DNA of 42,937 nucleotides from JALHTV01 sp049510055 (GCA_049510055.1 JBEKZI010000008.1:1-42937); one strand, 5' to 3'; positions 24,666-34,255 are shown, counted from the stretch's first letter. Numbers and translations: made by a program. The notes: generated from the letters alone by a model not told the origin.

Positions 24666-26549
24666 ATGCAACGGATTGACCAGGACATTTTAGCCTCGCC
24701 TCCAAGGCCGGCCGAGAATCGCCAGGCCGATCCTTGGAAGCCGCTGGCCGAGCTGCGGCAACGGATCGGACAGTTCGCCCACACCTACGCCGCCTTGCCC
24801 CTGGACACCCAGGCCACCTGCCCGACGTGCCGCCGGGTGGTGCCCGCCCGCTTCGAACGCCTCGGCCGCCAGGTGGTGCTGAGCTTTCGCTGCCCCGCCT
24901 GCCCGCCGCTGGCCCAGGTGCACGACGACGCCATCTGGACCCACCGCGTCGGCGATTTCCCAGGCAGCGCCGAACGGACCTTCGGCGGCCATCGCGTCCA
25001 GCCGGTGCTGCGCCGCCTGCCGCGGACCGTCGAGACGCTGTGCCCCGAATGCAGCGCGACGGTGCTGGGGCGGTACTTCGTGGAAGATGGGGCCGTGTTT
25101 GTCGAGAAAACCTGCCCCGCCCACGGCTATTTCCGCGACTGCATCAATAGCGACGCGCTGCTGTATTCCAAGGCCGCCTGGTGGAGCTACGAGGAGCTGG
25201 CCGGCCTGGAGCACCCCCACGTGCCGACGAAGCATTGCCCCGGCGATTGCGGCCTGTGCGGCCAGCACCTCTCGTGCGCCTGCCTGGCGCAGATCGACCT
25301 GACTAACCGCTGCGACATGCGATGCCCGATCTGCTTCGCCAACGCCGGCGCCGGCCGGCCCGTCTCCCAGCCGCCCTACGAAGAAATTATCCGCCAGCTC
25401 CGCGTGCTGCGGGACCTCAAGCCGCTGCCCTCCACGGCCATTCAGTTCACCGGCGGGGAGCCCACGGTGCACCCGGACTTCCTGCGGATCGTCTCGGCCG
25501 CGCGCGACATGGGCTTTTCGCACATTCAGATCGCCACCAACGGCCTGCGCATCGCGGACCGCCGCTTCGCCCGCCAGGCCGCCGAAGCCGGGCTGCACAC
25601 GCTGTACCTCCAGTTCGACGGCGTCGGCGAGGAAGCCTACCGCCAGACGCGCAACTATCCGGGCATCTGGGCCAAGAAGCTGGCCGTCCTGGACAACTGC
25701 CGCGACACCGGTATGAAAATCTGCCTGGTGCCGACGATCCTGCGCGGCGTCAACGACAACCAGGTGGGGGAAATCTTCCGCTTCGCCGTCGCCCACGCCG
25801 ACGTCATCAGCGCCATCAGCTTCCAGCCGGTCTCCATCACCGGCCGAATCGACGCCGAGCAGCGCCGCGCCATCCGCTACACGTTGGGCGACCTGGCCCA
25901 CGGCATCGCCGAGGCCTCCGGCGCCAGCCCCTTGCGCGACATGTTCCCGCTGACTATCGTCGTGCCGCTGTCGCAAATCTTAGAAGCCCTCACGGGCCGG
26001 CCCAAGGTCCAACCCAGCTGCCATCCGGATTGCGCGTTCGGCACGTACTTCCTAATCTCCCCGGAGGGCAAGGCCTATCCCTTCCCGCAGGTGATCAACG
26101 TGGAGGGCATGTTCAGCGAGATGAACCGCATCGCCGCCGCCATCCGCCGCCGCGGGCGGGCGACCTGGCTGGACCGCTGGCGGACGCTCCGCATGTTCCG
26201 CCGGCACTTCAACGCCGCCGCGGCCCCGCCGGGCCTGACGGTCAACCGGTTCATCCGCTCGCTGCGCGGCCTGGTGGACAAGCACGTCGGACGCGGCGAG
26301 GGCGAACAAGCTACCTACAAGACGCTGCTGTGCGCCGGCATGCACTTCCAGGACCGCTACAATTTCGACGTCCAGCGGGCTCGGCGCTGCGTCATCCTGT
26401 ACTCCACGCCGGGCGGCGTGTTCCCCTTCTGCACGTACAACTGCGGGCCGGAATATCGCCCCGTGGTCGAGGGCTGCTACGCCGCCGCGGGCCAGCCTGC
26501 CGCCAGGGCGGCCGGGGCCGCCGAATCGGCGGCGGAGGGTTCGGCATGA
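24666..26549 (+). CDS. Tes/MJ0619-like radical SAM enzyme (COG1964-type)
   Basis: I take the ATG at 24666, since the frame open further upstream overlaps the previous gene. The 627-residue protein has an N-terminal CPTC...CPAC rubredoxin-like zinc/iron site (about 50-80), CPEC...CPAHG (about 125-155), then CPGDCGLCGQHLSC followed by the radical SAM core with TNRCDMRCPICFA (CxxxCxxC) and QFTGGEPTVHPDF. This order of cysteine motifs is that of the archaeal tetraether lipid synthase/MJ0619 family, which joins lipid tails; an earlier proposal for MJ0619 was pterin methylation. It overlaps the next gene by ATGA. A role in lipid or cofactor radical chemistry is inferred; the C-terminal Ala-rich tail looks non-essential. 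Confidence 0.78.
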   Translation: MQRIDQDILASPPRPAENRQADPWKPLAELRQRIGQFAHTYAALPLDTQATCPTCRRVVPARFERLGRQVVLSFRCPACPPLAQVHDDAIWTHRVGDFPGSAERTFGGHRVQPVLRRLPRTVETLCPECSATVLGRYFVEDGAVFVEKTCPAHGYFRDCINSDALLYSKAAWWSYEELAGLEHPHVPTKHCPGDCGLCGQHLSCACLAQIDLTNRCDMRCPICFANAGAGRPVSQPPYEEIIRQLRVLRDLKPLPSTAIQFTGGEPTVHPDFLRIVSAARDMGFSHIQIATNGLRIADRRFARQAAEAGLHTLYLQFDGVGEEAYRQTRNYPGIWAKKLAVLDNCRDTGMKICLVPTILRGVNDNQVGEIFRFAVAHADVISAISFQPVSITGRIDAEQRRAIRYTLGDLAHGIAEASGASPLRDMFPLTIVVPLSQILEALTGRPKVQPSCHPDCAFGTYFLISPEGKAYPFPQVINVEGMFSEMNRIAAAIRRRGRATWLDRWRTLRMFRRHFNAAAAPPGLTVNRFIRSLRGLVDKHVGRGEGEQATYKTLLCAGMHFQDRYNFDVQRARRCVILYSTPGGVFPFCTYNCGPEYRPVVEGCYAAAGQPAARAAGAAESAAEGSA

Positions 26550-28225
26550 TCGCCCCGACGCATAGTCGTTGCGGCACCACCGTGCGCTCGTACACCGCCG
26601 CGGCGGAGCATTCCACGGCCGCCGCGATCGGCAAGCAATACGCCGACGACTTCCCCGCCTCCGTCAATCCCGATAAGCGCCCCGACCGCACCGACGATGG
26701 CCAGGTCAGCAGCGGCGCCGCCGTCCGTAGCGGCGGCCGCCGGGGCGACCAGGTCACGCCCCAGCCGCTCCAGATCGACTATCACCATCCGCTGGAACGC
26801 TGGCTGAGCACGTCGCCGGGCCGCTGGCTCCTGCGGCGGCTGTCGGCGCCCGGCCGCGACGGCGTGACGGCCCTGGAGCGGATCGTCGCCGGTTACCGCG
26901 ATCCGGCGCTGCCGCTGGGCCGGCGGGTGAAGTATTGGCTGCCGCACCTGCTCATCGATCGCCTTCGCGGCCGGATGGACGTGCCCGCCTTCCGCCGCCG
27001 CCTGGCCGAGCACGCCCCCACGCTCCGCGGCCTGGTGATCGTCGCCCGCTCGCTGGCGGAATACGGGCCGCAGGTGCCGCAGCGGTTCGTCGCGCCGCTG
27101 TTCGTCGTGTGGAACTTCACCAACCGCTGCAACCTCGCCTGCCGCCATTGCTATCAGGACGCCGACCGCGCCGCCCACGACGGCGAGCTGAGCCTGGAAG
27201 AAAAGCTGGACGTGGTCGATCAGTTGGGAAAAGCCTACGTGCCGATGCTGGCGATTTCCGGCGGCGAGCCGACCGTCAGCCCGCACCTGGTCCCCGTCCT
27301 CCAGCGGGCTAAGCAGTACGGCATGCACGCGACCATCGCCACCAACGGCACGACGATGACGCCGGAGTTGGCCGCCCGATTGGCCGAAGCGGGCCTGCGC
27401 TACGTGGAAATCTCGCTGGACAGCGTAGACGAGGCCCGCCACGACGCGTTCCGCGGCCAGAAGGGCATGTGGCGGCGTGCGGTGGCCGGCGCCAAGGCCG
27501 TGGTCGCCACGCCGGGCTTGCGGCTGGGCATCGCCATGTGCGTCCACCAGGACAACGTGCACGAAGTGGCGGACATGATCGCCTTCGCGGAGAAGCTCGG
27601 GGCCGGCTGCTTTGCCCACTTCAACTTCATCCCGGTGGGGCGCGGGTTGAAAATGACCCGCGGCGACATCACCCCGGCTCAGCGCGAGCAGTTGCTGGCG
27701 CTGCTGAACGCCAAGATGCAGGCCGGCGGCATGGGCGTGATCTCCACCGCTCCGCAGCTCGGCCGCGTGTGCCTGGCGGGGGCGGCCGTGGACGGCGGGC
27801 GGGTGACCTGCTCGCACGCCGGGTCCGGCAGCGGCGTGAAGGCCCGCGTCGTGGCCAAGTACCTGGGCGGCTGCGGGGCCGGACGCACCTACGTGTGCCT
27901 GGAGCCCAACGGCGACCTGACCCCCTGCGTGTACCTGCCGCACCGCGTGATGGGCAACGTCCGCTCGGCCGGCCTGATCGACATCTTCCACCGCAACGCC
28001 TTCGCCGAGATTCTCAATGACCGCTCGCGACGCCTGCACCACTGCGAGGTGTGCGCCTTCCGCAATTATTGCGGCGGGTGCCGCGCGAGGGCCGACGCCT
28101 ACTTCGGCCAGCTCCACGCCGGCGACCCCGGCTGCATCTTCAACGACAAGCACTGGCAGGCGCTGGTGGCCGAGGGCGCCGCGGCCGAAGGGCAGCAGGC
28201 GGTTACTTCACTTCACTCAGCTTGA
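26546..28225 (+). CDS. Radical SAM/SPASM-domain protein
   Basis: The 559-residue protein begins in an ATGA overlap with the upstream gene, suggesting translational coupling. The first ~65 residues are low-complexity and not conserved in appearance. The radical SAM core starts near 190 with TNRCNLACRHCYQ and AISGGEPTVS. The C-terminal SPASM region has CLEPNGDLTPC, CEVCAFRNYCGGCRARA and a final DPGC, giving ligands for two auxiliary [4Fe-4S] clusters. Such enzymes modify peptides or act in heme and lipid pathways. In this operon it probably works on the same pathway as the Tes-like enzyme. Its 3' end overlaps the convergent oxidoreductase gene by 23 bp. Confidence 0.85.
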   Translation: MIAPTHSRCGTTVRSYTAAAEHSTAAAIGKQYADDFPASVNPDKRPDRTDDGQVSSGAAVRSGGRRGDQVTPQPLQIDYHHPLERWLSTSPGRWLLRRLSAPGRDGVTALERIVAGYRDPALPLGRRVKYWLPHLLIDRLRGRMDVPAFRRRLAEHAPTLRGLVIVARSLAEYGPQVPQRFVAPLFVVWNFTNRCNLACRHCYQDADRAAHDGELSLEEKLDVVDQLGKAYVPMLAISGGEPTVSPHLVPVLQRAKQYGMHATIATNGTTMTPELAARLAEAGLRYVEISLDSVDEARHDAFRGQKGMWRRAVAGAKAVVATPGLRLGIAMCVHQDNVHEVADMIAFAEKLGAGCFAHFNFIPVGRGLKMTRGDITPAQREQLLALLNAKMQAGGMGVISTAPQLGRVCLAGAAVDGGRVTCSHAGSGSGVKARVVAKYLGGCGAGRTYVCLEPNGDLTPCVYLPHRVMGNVRSAGLIDIFHRNAFAEILNDRSRRLHHCEVCAFRNYCGGCRARADAYFGQLHAGDPGCIFNDKHWQALVAEGAAAEGQQAVTSLHSA

Positions 28226-29411
28226 CCCACCGTTTCTCAGCCGCGGCGACGGCGGCGGCCTCCAGCACGCGCTGGGTCTGGTAGGCGTCGGCGAAGTCCG
28301 GCATCGGCACGGTGGGGGCCTTGCCGGCCAGCATCCGCAGGATGTCGTAGGCCATGTTGGTGAAGCCGTGCTCGTAGCCGATGATGTGGGCGTCCGGCCA
28401 CCAGGCCGCGGCGTAGGGGTGGTCGCCGCCGTGCGTGCACAGGATCGTCGTCCAGCCCTGTACGGCGCGCGGGGCGGTGGCGTCGTAGTACTCCAGCTCG
28501 TTCATCCGCTCGAAGTTGAATCGCAGCGCGCCCTTGACGCCGTTGATCTCAAAACCGTTGCGGTTCTGGTTTCCGGTGGCCTGGCGGGCGGCCTCGAACG
28601 TGGCCATCGCACCGCCGCTGAACCGCGCCAGGAACGCCACGGCGTCGTCCACCGTGACCTTGCCCGTCTTGGCGGAACGTTTCAGGCCGGCTGCGATGCC
28701 GCCCGCGGCGGAACCGCTCATGACTCGGCGGCGCTTGATGAACGTCTCGGCCATCGCGCCGCAGACGGCGGTGATCTCCTGGCCGGTGACGAATCGCGTC
28801 ATGTCCACGATGTGGGCAGCCAGATCGCCCAGGGCGCCCGAACCGGCCTGGCGGCGGTCGAACCGCCACGCCAGCGGCACGTCCGGGCCGGCCCAGTCCT
28901 GCAGGTAGAACGCCCGCACGTGGCGGATGGGGCCGATCTTCCCCGTCCGCACCAGACTGTACGCCAGCGCCACGGCCGGGCAGCGGCGATAGTTGTACCA
29001 CACGAACGTTTTTTGCCCGGCCCCGGTCCCGCCTTTAGCCTCGGCCGCCAGGTGCGCCATCTCCCGCGCGTCGGCCAGCGTCCCGGCCAAGGGCTTTTCG
29101 CAGGCCACGTGCTTGCCGGCGGCCAGGGCGGCCTTGGCCATCGGCAGGTGCAGGTGGTTCGGCGTGCCGATGTCCACCAGGTCGATGTCGTCGCAGGCGA
29201 CGACGGCCCGCCAATCGGTGCTGAAGTACCGCCAGCCCCACCGGGCGGCGAAGGCCCGAAGCTTGGCGGCGTCGCGGCCGCAGATGGTGTGTAGTACCGG
29301 CACCGCCGGGAGGTCGAAGAACTTGCCCACCTGGCTCCAGGCGTTGGAATGTGCCCGCCCCATGAACGCCTGGCCAAGGAGGGCGACGCGAAGACGATTG
29401 GGATGCGACAT
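28203..29411 (-). CDS. Gfo/Idh/MocA-family NAD(P)-dependent oxidoreductase
   Basis: The 402-residue protein has AAAGGAG upstream of its ATG. The Rossmann start VALLGQAFMGRAHSNAW, VDIGTPNHLHLPMAKAAL, ACEKPLAGT (the EKP motif) and FEINGVKGALRFNFERMNEL fit the family closely. These proteins oxidise or isomerise sugars and inositols; planctomycetes encode many. It is convergent with the radical SAM operon and overlaps it by 23 bp, so it is not part of that operon. Confidence 0.93.
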   Translation of the reverse strand: MSHPNRLRVALLGQAFMGRAHSNAWSQVGKFFDLPAVPVLHTICGRDAAKLRAFAARWGWRYFSTDWRAVVACDDIDLVDIGTPNHLHLPMAKAALAAGKHVACEKPLAGTLADAREMAHLAAEAKGGTGAGQKTFVWYNYRRCPAVALAYSLVRTGKIGPIRHVRAFYLQDWAGPDVPLAWRFDRRQAGSGALGDLAAHIVDMTRFVTGQEITAVCGAMAETFIKRRRVMSGSAAGGIAAGLKRSAKTGKVTVDDAVAFLARFSGGAMATFEAARQATGNQNRNGFEINGVKGALRFNFERMNELEYYDATAPRAVQGWTTILCTHGGDHPYAAAWWPDAHIIGYEHGFTNMAYDILRMLAGKAPTVPMPDFADAYQTQRVLEAAAVAAAEKRWVKLSEVK

Positions 29412-29556
29412 GGCGGCTCCTTTCAGCCGGAAACGGCGATTATCTAAGCACGGCGGGGGAGCGGCGGCAAGGGCGGGGATATACCTTGCAGACTGGACGG
29501 CGGCCCGTCCGATAATATGTTATTAGGCGTGCGTTCAGCCGTGGCGCATGGACGCG

Positions 29557-29578
29557 CTCATGCCGATTGCGGCATGAG
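29557..29578. promoter_or_regulatory. perfect 8-bp hairpin upstream of ftsK
   Basis: CTCATGCC (29557-29564) and GGCATGAG (29571-29578) form a perfect inverted repeat around a 6-nt loop. No T-tract follows, so it is more likely an operator or leader structure than a terminator. Confidence 0.4.
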
Positions 29579-29591
29579 ACAAGCGGAAGGA

Positions 29592-29653
29592 CTGCGCACT
29601 CTGCGCACTAAAGATGCCAGGACTTCCGGCCGGTGAGGGTGCGTTCTGCGCAC
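29592..29653 (+). repeat. three copies of CTGCGCAC in the ftsK leader
   Basis: CTGCGCAC occurs at 29592, 29601 and 29646. Its core TGCGCA is itself palindromic. The cluster lies within 90 bases upstream of the ftsK start and may bind a regulator. Confidence 0.4.
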
Positions 29654-29680
29654 GTCGTAAGGAACAGGACGGTCGTGATT

Positions 29681-32041
29681 ATGGCAAGGAAGCAGCAGGC
29701 TGATTCCGGTCCGCATGGCCACGGGGGGTGGAGGGCCGTGCGGTACTGCGCCGCGTTGGTGCTGGCGGGGGCGGTGGTTTTGTGCTGGCTGAGCCTGCTG
29801 ACGTATTCGCCGCAGGACCCGCCCTCACCGGCCGTGTATCCGCCGCAGCGGCCCGCCAACGCCGCCGGCGTCGTCGGGGCGTACCTGGCGTACGTCCTGC
29901 GATACTGGCTGGGCGGGGGCATCTACATGGGGCTGGCGTTCGCCTCCGTGGCGGCCTTCATCCTGGTGCTGGGCGGGCGGATTAAGGCCATGCCGTGGCG
30001 CATCATCGGCGTGGCCATCCTAGTCGCCGCGGCCAGCGCCGCGGTGTACCTCATCAAACCCATCCCCGCCGACGGCGTCACCGTCGGGCCGGCGGGGGTT
30101 CTCGGCACGGCCGTGGGACGGTTCGTGCTGTCGCGGTTCGCCCAGGCCGGGGCGTGGGTGATTATTATCATTTCCCTGTGCGTCGGGCTGCTGCTGGCGG
30201 CGGAGAACCTGGTCCTTCAATTGCCGCGCCTGGGCCGGAAGGTCTGGGAAAAGCGCGGCGAGATTCCGGCGGTGGTGGAAGCCGTCCGCGCCCATCTGCC
30301 CAACGGCAAGGCCGCCGAGCCGGCCGCCAAGGAAAAAGAAAAGGAAAAAGCGCCCGCCCCCGCACCGCGGGTGGCCGTGCCCGTGCGATTGCCGCCGCCG
30401 GTCGCCAAGGCGCCGCTTGCCGCCAAGCCGTCGCCGCGGCCGCCGGCGGTTCGACCGAGCTCACCGCAGGCCGCACCGGCCCGGCCCACGCCCGGCAAGA
30501 TCGCCCGCGGCCAGGACGGCAAGGAATACGTGTTGCCGTCGCCAGACCTGCTGGCCGAGCCGACGTCCAATTATCTGGAGCTTCAGGAATCCCAGGCCGC
30601 CGAGAAGCGTGCCGTGCTCCAGCAGACCCTGGCTGACTTCGCCGTGGGCGCCGAGGTGGTGGGGCACATGACCGGCCCGGTCATCACGATGTTCGAGCTG
30701 ACGTTGGCGCCGGGTGTGAAGGTCTCGCAGGTGAGCAACCTGGCCAACGACATCGCCCGCGCGCTGGCCGTGCCGGGCGTGCGCGTCGTCTCGCCGCTGC
30801 CGGGCAAGGACACCATCGGCATCGAGGTGCCCAACCTCCAGAAGGAGATCGTCCGCATCCGCGAGCTGATGAAGTCCGCCCCCGACGCCGAAAAGTCGAT
30901 GCACCTGCCGCTGTACCTGGGCAAGGACGCCAGCGGCTCGGCCATCGTGGCCGACCTGGCCTCCATGCCGCACATGCTGATCGCCGGCACCACCGGCTCG
31001 GGCAAGAGCGTGTGCATCAACTCCGTCATCATGGCGCTGCTGATGACGCGGACGCCCGAGCAGGTCCGATTGATCCTGATCGACCCCAAGATGGTCGAGA
31101 TGGCCGCCTTCGAGAACGTGCCGCACCTGATGTGCCCGATCGTCAACGACATGCGGCGGGCCGAGGACATCCTGGAATGGGCGGCCGTCAAGATGGACGA
31201 GCGCTACGAGCTGTTCAAGGAAGCGGGCGTCAAGAACATCACCGGCTACAACCGCCTGACGAAAGAGGAAATCTACCAGCGCCTCGGCGCCGCCACCGAG
31301 GAGGAGCGCGCCCAGATCGCCACGCGCCTGTCGTACATCGTCATCGTCATCGACGAGCTGGCCGACCTGATCATGAGCTCCAGCCGCGAGGTGGAGACGT
31401 ACATCATCCGCATCGCCCAGAAGGCCCGCGCGGTAGGCATCCACCTGCTGCTGGCCACGCAGCGGCCCAGCGCCAACGTCGTCACCAGCCTCATCAAGGC
31501 CAACATGCCCTGCCGCATCAGCTTCCGCGTCGCCAGCCGGCTGGAAAGCCGCATCGTGCTGGACCAGAACGGCGCCGAAGTGCTGCTGGGCCAGGGCGAC
31601 ATGCTGTTCCTCCAGCCGGGGACCAGCAGCCTCATCCGCGCCCAGGGCACCTACGTGGACGAGGGCGAAATCCGCACCATCATCGGCGCCCTGCGCAAGG
31701 GCGGGGAGCCGCAATACAGCACGGAACTGATGCGCCTCAGCGCCTCGCCGCTGGACGGCGGCGACGGCGAGAAGGACGACCTGTTCGACCAGGCCGTCGA
31801 GATCGTCCTGGGGACCCAGCGGGGCAGCGTCTCGCTGCTCCAGCGGCGATTGCAGATCGGCTACAGCCGCGCCAGCCGCATCATCGACCAGATGGCCGAG
31901 GCGGGCCTGCTGGGCGACTACAAGGGCAGCCAGGCCCGCGAATGTCTGGTGACCCTGGAGGACTGGCAGGCGATGAAAGGCTCCATCGCCGCGGACCACT
32001 CGGGCGATTCCGCCGCCAACGGGGAACCGACCCACGCGTGA
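29681..32041 (+). CDS. ftsK: FtsK/SpoIIIE-type DNA translocase
   Basis: I place the start at ATG 29681 (786 residues); a GTG at 29633 is possible. Several N-terminal membrane helices (about 30-170) anchor the protein at the septum. An Ala/Pro/Lys-rich linker follows, then the alpha/beta motor with Walker A GTTGSGKSVCIN and Walker B VIVIDELADLIM, and a C-terminal gamma winged helix (LLQRRLQIGYSRASRIIDQMAEAG) that reads KOPS-like sites. It pumps DNA and coordinates chromosome dimer resolution at division. Length and domain order are typical. Confidence 0.96.
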   Translation: MARKQQADSGPHGHGGWRAVRYCAALVLAGAVVLCWLSLLTYSPQDPPSPAVYPPQRPANAAGVVGAYLAYVLRYWLGGGIYMGLAFASVAAFILVLGGRIKAMPWRIIGVAILVAAASAAVYLIKPIPADGVTVGPAGVLGTAVGRFVLSRFAQAGAWVIIIISLCVGLLLAAENLVLQLPRLGRKVWEKRGEIPAVVEAVRAHLPNGKAAEPAAKEKEKEKAPAPAPRVAVPVRLPPPVAKAPLAAKPSPRPPAVRPSSPQAAPARPTPGKIARGQDGKEYVLPSPDLLAEPTSNYLELQESQAAEKRAVLQQTLADFAVGAEVVGHMTGPVITMFELTLAPGVKVSQVSNLANDIARALAVPGVRVVSPLPGKDTIGIEVPNLQKEIVRIRELMKSAPDAEKSMHLPLYLGKDASGSAIVADLASMPHMLIAGTTGSGKSVCINSVIMALLMTRTPEQVRLILIDPKMVEMAAFENVPHLMCPIVNDMRRAEDILEWAAVKMDERYELFKEAGVKNITGYNRLTKEEIYQRLGAATEEERAQIATRLSYIVIVIDELADLIMSSSREVETYIIRIAQKARAVGIHLLLATQRPSANVVTSLIKANMPCRISFRVASRLESRIVLDQNGAEVLLGQGDMLFLQPGTSSLIRAQGTYVDEGEIRTIIGALRKGGEPQYSTELMRLSASPLDGGDGEKDDLFDQAVEIVLGTQRGSVSLLQRRLQIGYSRASRIIDQMAEAGLLGDYKGSQARECLVTLEDWQAMKGSIAADHSGDSAANGEPTHA

Positions 32042-32093
32042 GGCCGCTAGGCCGGGCGATTCGCCGAAAACCGCCGGACCGGAAAGGACCGTC

Positions 32094-33299
32094 GTGGACC
32101 GGACCAAGGAACACGCCGACCTTGCAAGCACCGCCACCGAATCGGCGGCCGCGGAGCAGTTTTCTGCGACGGCCGCCTCGCCCGCGGCGGCCGAGGCGCC
32201 TCGTGAGCGCCTTTGCGTCGGCTGGGTGGCGGGTCCGACGACGGTGGAGGAGTACGGCCGATCCCTCCAGCCGCTGGCGATCGGGCTGATGGACGAGTTG
32301 GTGGAGGTCCTGGCCATCTGTCCGCAGGGGGCCGACGTTCAGGAACTTCCCAGCCCGCCAGTGGAGACGATTTTTTACGGTCCGTCGCGGCGGTGGTGTT
32401 TCGACACCGGCGCGGTCGACGAGTTAGTAGAGGAGCTTCGCCGCCGCAAGGTGCGGCTGTTGCACGCCCTGGACGCCGGCGCCTGGAAGCTGGCGTCGGA
32501 GCTGGGGAAGCTGGCGGGCTTGAACGGCATCGCCGGCAGTCTGGACCTGGACGACCATCGCATCCTGGGCCACCTGGGCGATTCCGCCGCGGCGGTGCTG
32601 GCTGCCTCCGAGCCGATCCGCCAGTCGCTGCTGGTCCATCGCGTGGCCGAATCGCGGCGGATCGAGTTGGTCCGCCCGGGCGTGTATCAGGTCCGCAAGC
32701 CCACCTGCTTCTTGGACGCTCGCCTGCGCGTCTCGATCGTCGCCGGCGGGCCGATGGACGAGTTTGAGCCTTTCGAAGCCGTGATTCGCTGCTTCGCCGC
32801 GCTGCGGAGCGGTGGGCGCGACTGCGTGTTCTTCCTGATGGGCGAGGGCCGGGCCGAGAGACGCCTCCGCGCCCTGGCCGAGACGCTGGGCGTGCGGGCA
32901 GACCTGACCTTCGTGGACCGCCAGTCGCCGCGGTTGCTGCCGGGGATTTTCAAGGCCGCCGACCTCTATGTGGCGCCCGTGCCGGACCGCGGCATCGACG
33001 TGCCGTGCCTGCTGGCCCTGGCCGCGGGCGTGCCGGTGCTGGCCGCCGGGCAGGGCGCCAGCGACTTCCTGATCGACGGGCAGACGGCGCTCCAGTTTAT
33101 GCCCGGCAACGCGGCCGATCTGACCGCCAAGCTCACCGCGCTGCTGGACGATCACGCCAAGGCCGCGGCCCTGGCCGACGGGGCGTTGAAACACCTGCGG
33201 CGCGAGCACAGTCCGGCGGGGGCGGTGGCGGCCGTGACGCGGATCTACCGGCAGGTGGCGGCCGCCCCTACGCCTTCAGGGGCACTCCAAAGCTCTTGA
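32094..33299 (+). CDS. Glycosyltransferase, GT-B fold (family 4-like)
   Basis: The 401-residue protein has a GTG start after GGAAAGGA. The C-terminal half shows the GT4 nucleotide-sugar domain: FFLMGEGRAERRLRALAETLGV, LLPGIFKAADLYVAP, VPCLLALAAGVPVLAA and GASDFLIDGQTALQF. The N-terminal domain is less typical and begins with an Ala/Glu-rich tail. It follows ftsK after 52 nt and overlaps the convergent dapA gene by 32 bp. The sugar donor and acceptor cannot be told from sequence. Confidence 0.85.
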   Translation: MDRTKEHADLASTATESAAAEQFSATAASPAAAEAPRERLCVGWVAGPTTVEEYGRSLQPLAIGLMDELVEVLAICPQGADVQELPSPPVETIFYGPSRRWCFDTGAVDELVEELRRRKVRLLHALDAGAWKLASELGKLAGLNGIAGSLDLDDHRILGHLGDSAAAVLAASEPIRQSLLVHRVAESRRIELVRPGVYQVRKPTCFLDARLRVSIVAGGPMDEFEPFEAVIRCFAALRSGGRDCVFFLMGEGRAERRLRALAETLGVRADLTFVDRQSPRLLPGIFKAADLYVAPVPDRGIDVPCLLALAAGVPVLAAGQGASDFLIDGQTALQFMPGNAADLTAKLTALLDDHAKAAALADGALKHLRREHSPAGAVAAVTRIYRQVAAAPTPSGALQSS

Positions 33300-34167
33300 G
33301 CAGCCTGGCCAGCTCCGGCCGAAGTGATGCACTCAGCGGCGTCAGCGGCAGGCGCAGCTCCTCGCGGATCATCCCCGCCATGGCCAGCGCGGCCTTGATG
33401 GGAATGGGATTGGTCTCCACGAACAGGCCGCGGAACAGCGGGAAAAGCCGCAGGTGCTGCGTGCAGGCGTCGGCCAGATCGAAGTTGGCGATGTGGTCGC
33501 ACAGCGTGCGGATCTCCGCCGGCAGGATGTTGGCCACGACGCTGATGACGCCGCTGCCGCCCACCGCGCAGAGGGGCAGCGTGAGGGAATCGTCGCCGGA
33601 AAGGATCGTGATGTCGCAACTGGCGGCGATCTGGCTGGCCAGGTTCAGGTCGCCGGTGGATTCCTTGACGCCGACGACCATCTCGATGTTCTCGTACATC
33701 CGGGCGACGGTCTCGGCCGTCAGCGCCACGCCGCAGCGGCCAGGGATGTTGTACAGCACGATGGGCAGACCGATCTCGGCGATCCGCGCGACGTGCTCGA
33801 ACATGCCCTGCTGGGTGGGCTTGTTGTAGTAGGGGTTGACGATCAGGCAGCCGTCGGCGCCGCAGTCCTTGGCGTGGCGCGTCAGGTCTATCGCCTCGGC
33901 CGTGGAGTTGCTGCCGGTGCCGGCGATGACGGGGACCCGCCCGGCCGCACGCTGAACGACAAACTCGATGACCTTGTGGTGCTCTTCGTAGGTCAGCGTG
34001 GGGCTCTCGCCGGTGGTGCCGCAAGGCGACAGGCCCTGCACGCCGCCGTCGATCTGGAAGTCGATCAATTTGCCCAGGGCGCCGTAATCCACCTGGCCAT
34101 CGGCAAACGGCGTGACCAGGGCCACAATCGCACCCTCGAATCTTTTGCGTTCCGGCATTTTTTGCAT
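33268..34167 (-). CDS. dapA: 4-hydroxy-tetrahydrodipicolinate synthase
   Basis: I take the ATG at 34167, behind GGGAGAAG (299 residues), rather than an upstream in-frame start at 34212. It is a class I aldolase that condenses pyruvate with aspartate semialdehyde in lysine and meso-DAP synthesis. LSPCGTTGESPTL, NPYYNKPTQQGMF, the catalytic Tyr in VLYNIPGRCG and the Schiff-base Lys in VVGVKESTGD are all present. Length is normal. Confidence 0.95.
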   Translation of the reverse strand: MQKMPERKRFEGAIVALVTPFADGQVDYGALGKLIDFQIDGGVQGLSPCGTTGESPTLTYEEHHKVIEFVVQRAAGRVPVIAGTGSNSTAEAIDLTRHAKDCGADGCLIVNPYYNKPTQQGMFEHVARIAEIGLPIVLYNIPGRCGVALTAETVARMYENIEMVVGVKESTGDLNLASQIAASCDITILSGDDSLTLPLCAVGGSGVISVVANILPAEIRTLCDHIANFDLADACTQHLRLFPLFRGLFVETNPIPIKAALAMAGMIREELRLPLTPLSASLRPELARLLKSFGVPLKA

Positions 34168-34255
34168 GAAACACTTCTCCCGGGCTAGCCGCCCTTGGGG
34201 CCTGCCCGCCATGCCGGCGGGCGGAGGGAAGATTATATCCCCCCAGACGGGGGTC

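Noticed and set aside
25322..26545. Upstream extension of the SPASM gene frame through the Tes-like gene
   Set aside because: The extension is Arg/Pro-rich out-of-frame translation of the Tes-like gene. The ATGA overlap at 26546 is the natural start.
28017..29294. 425-codon plus-strand frame opposite the Gfo/Idh/MocA gene
   Set aside because: It is the antisense shadow of a clear oxidoreductase and overlaps the end of the SPASM gene in another frame.
30461..32317. 618-codon minus-strand open frame opposite ftsK
   Set aside because: FtsK is unmistakable on the plus strand. The antisense frame is a high-GC codon-bias artefact, rich in His, Ala, Gly and Asp.
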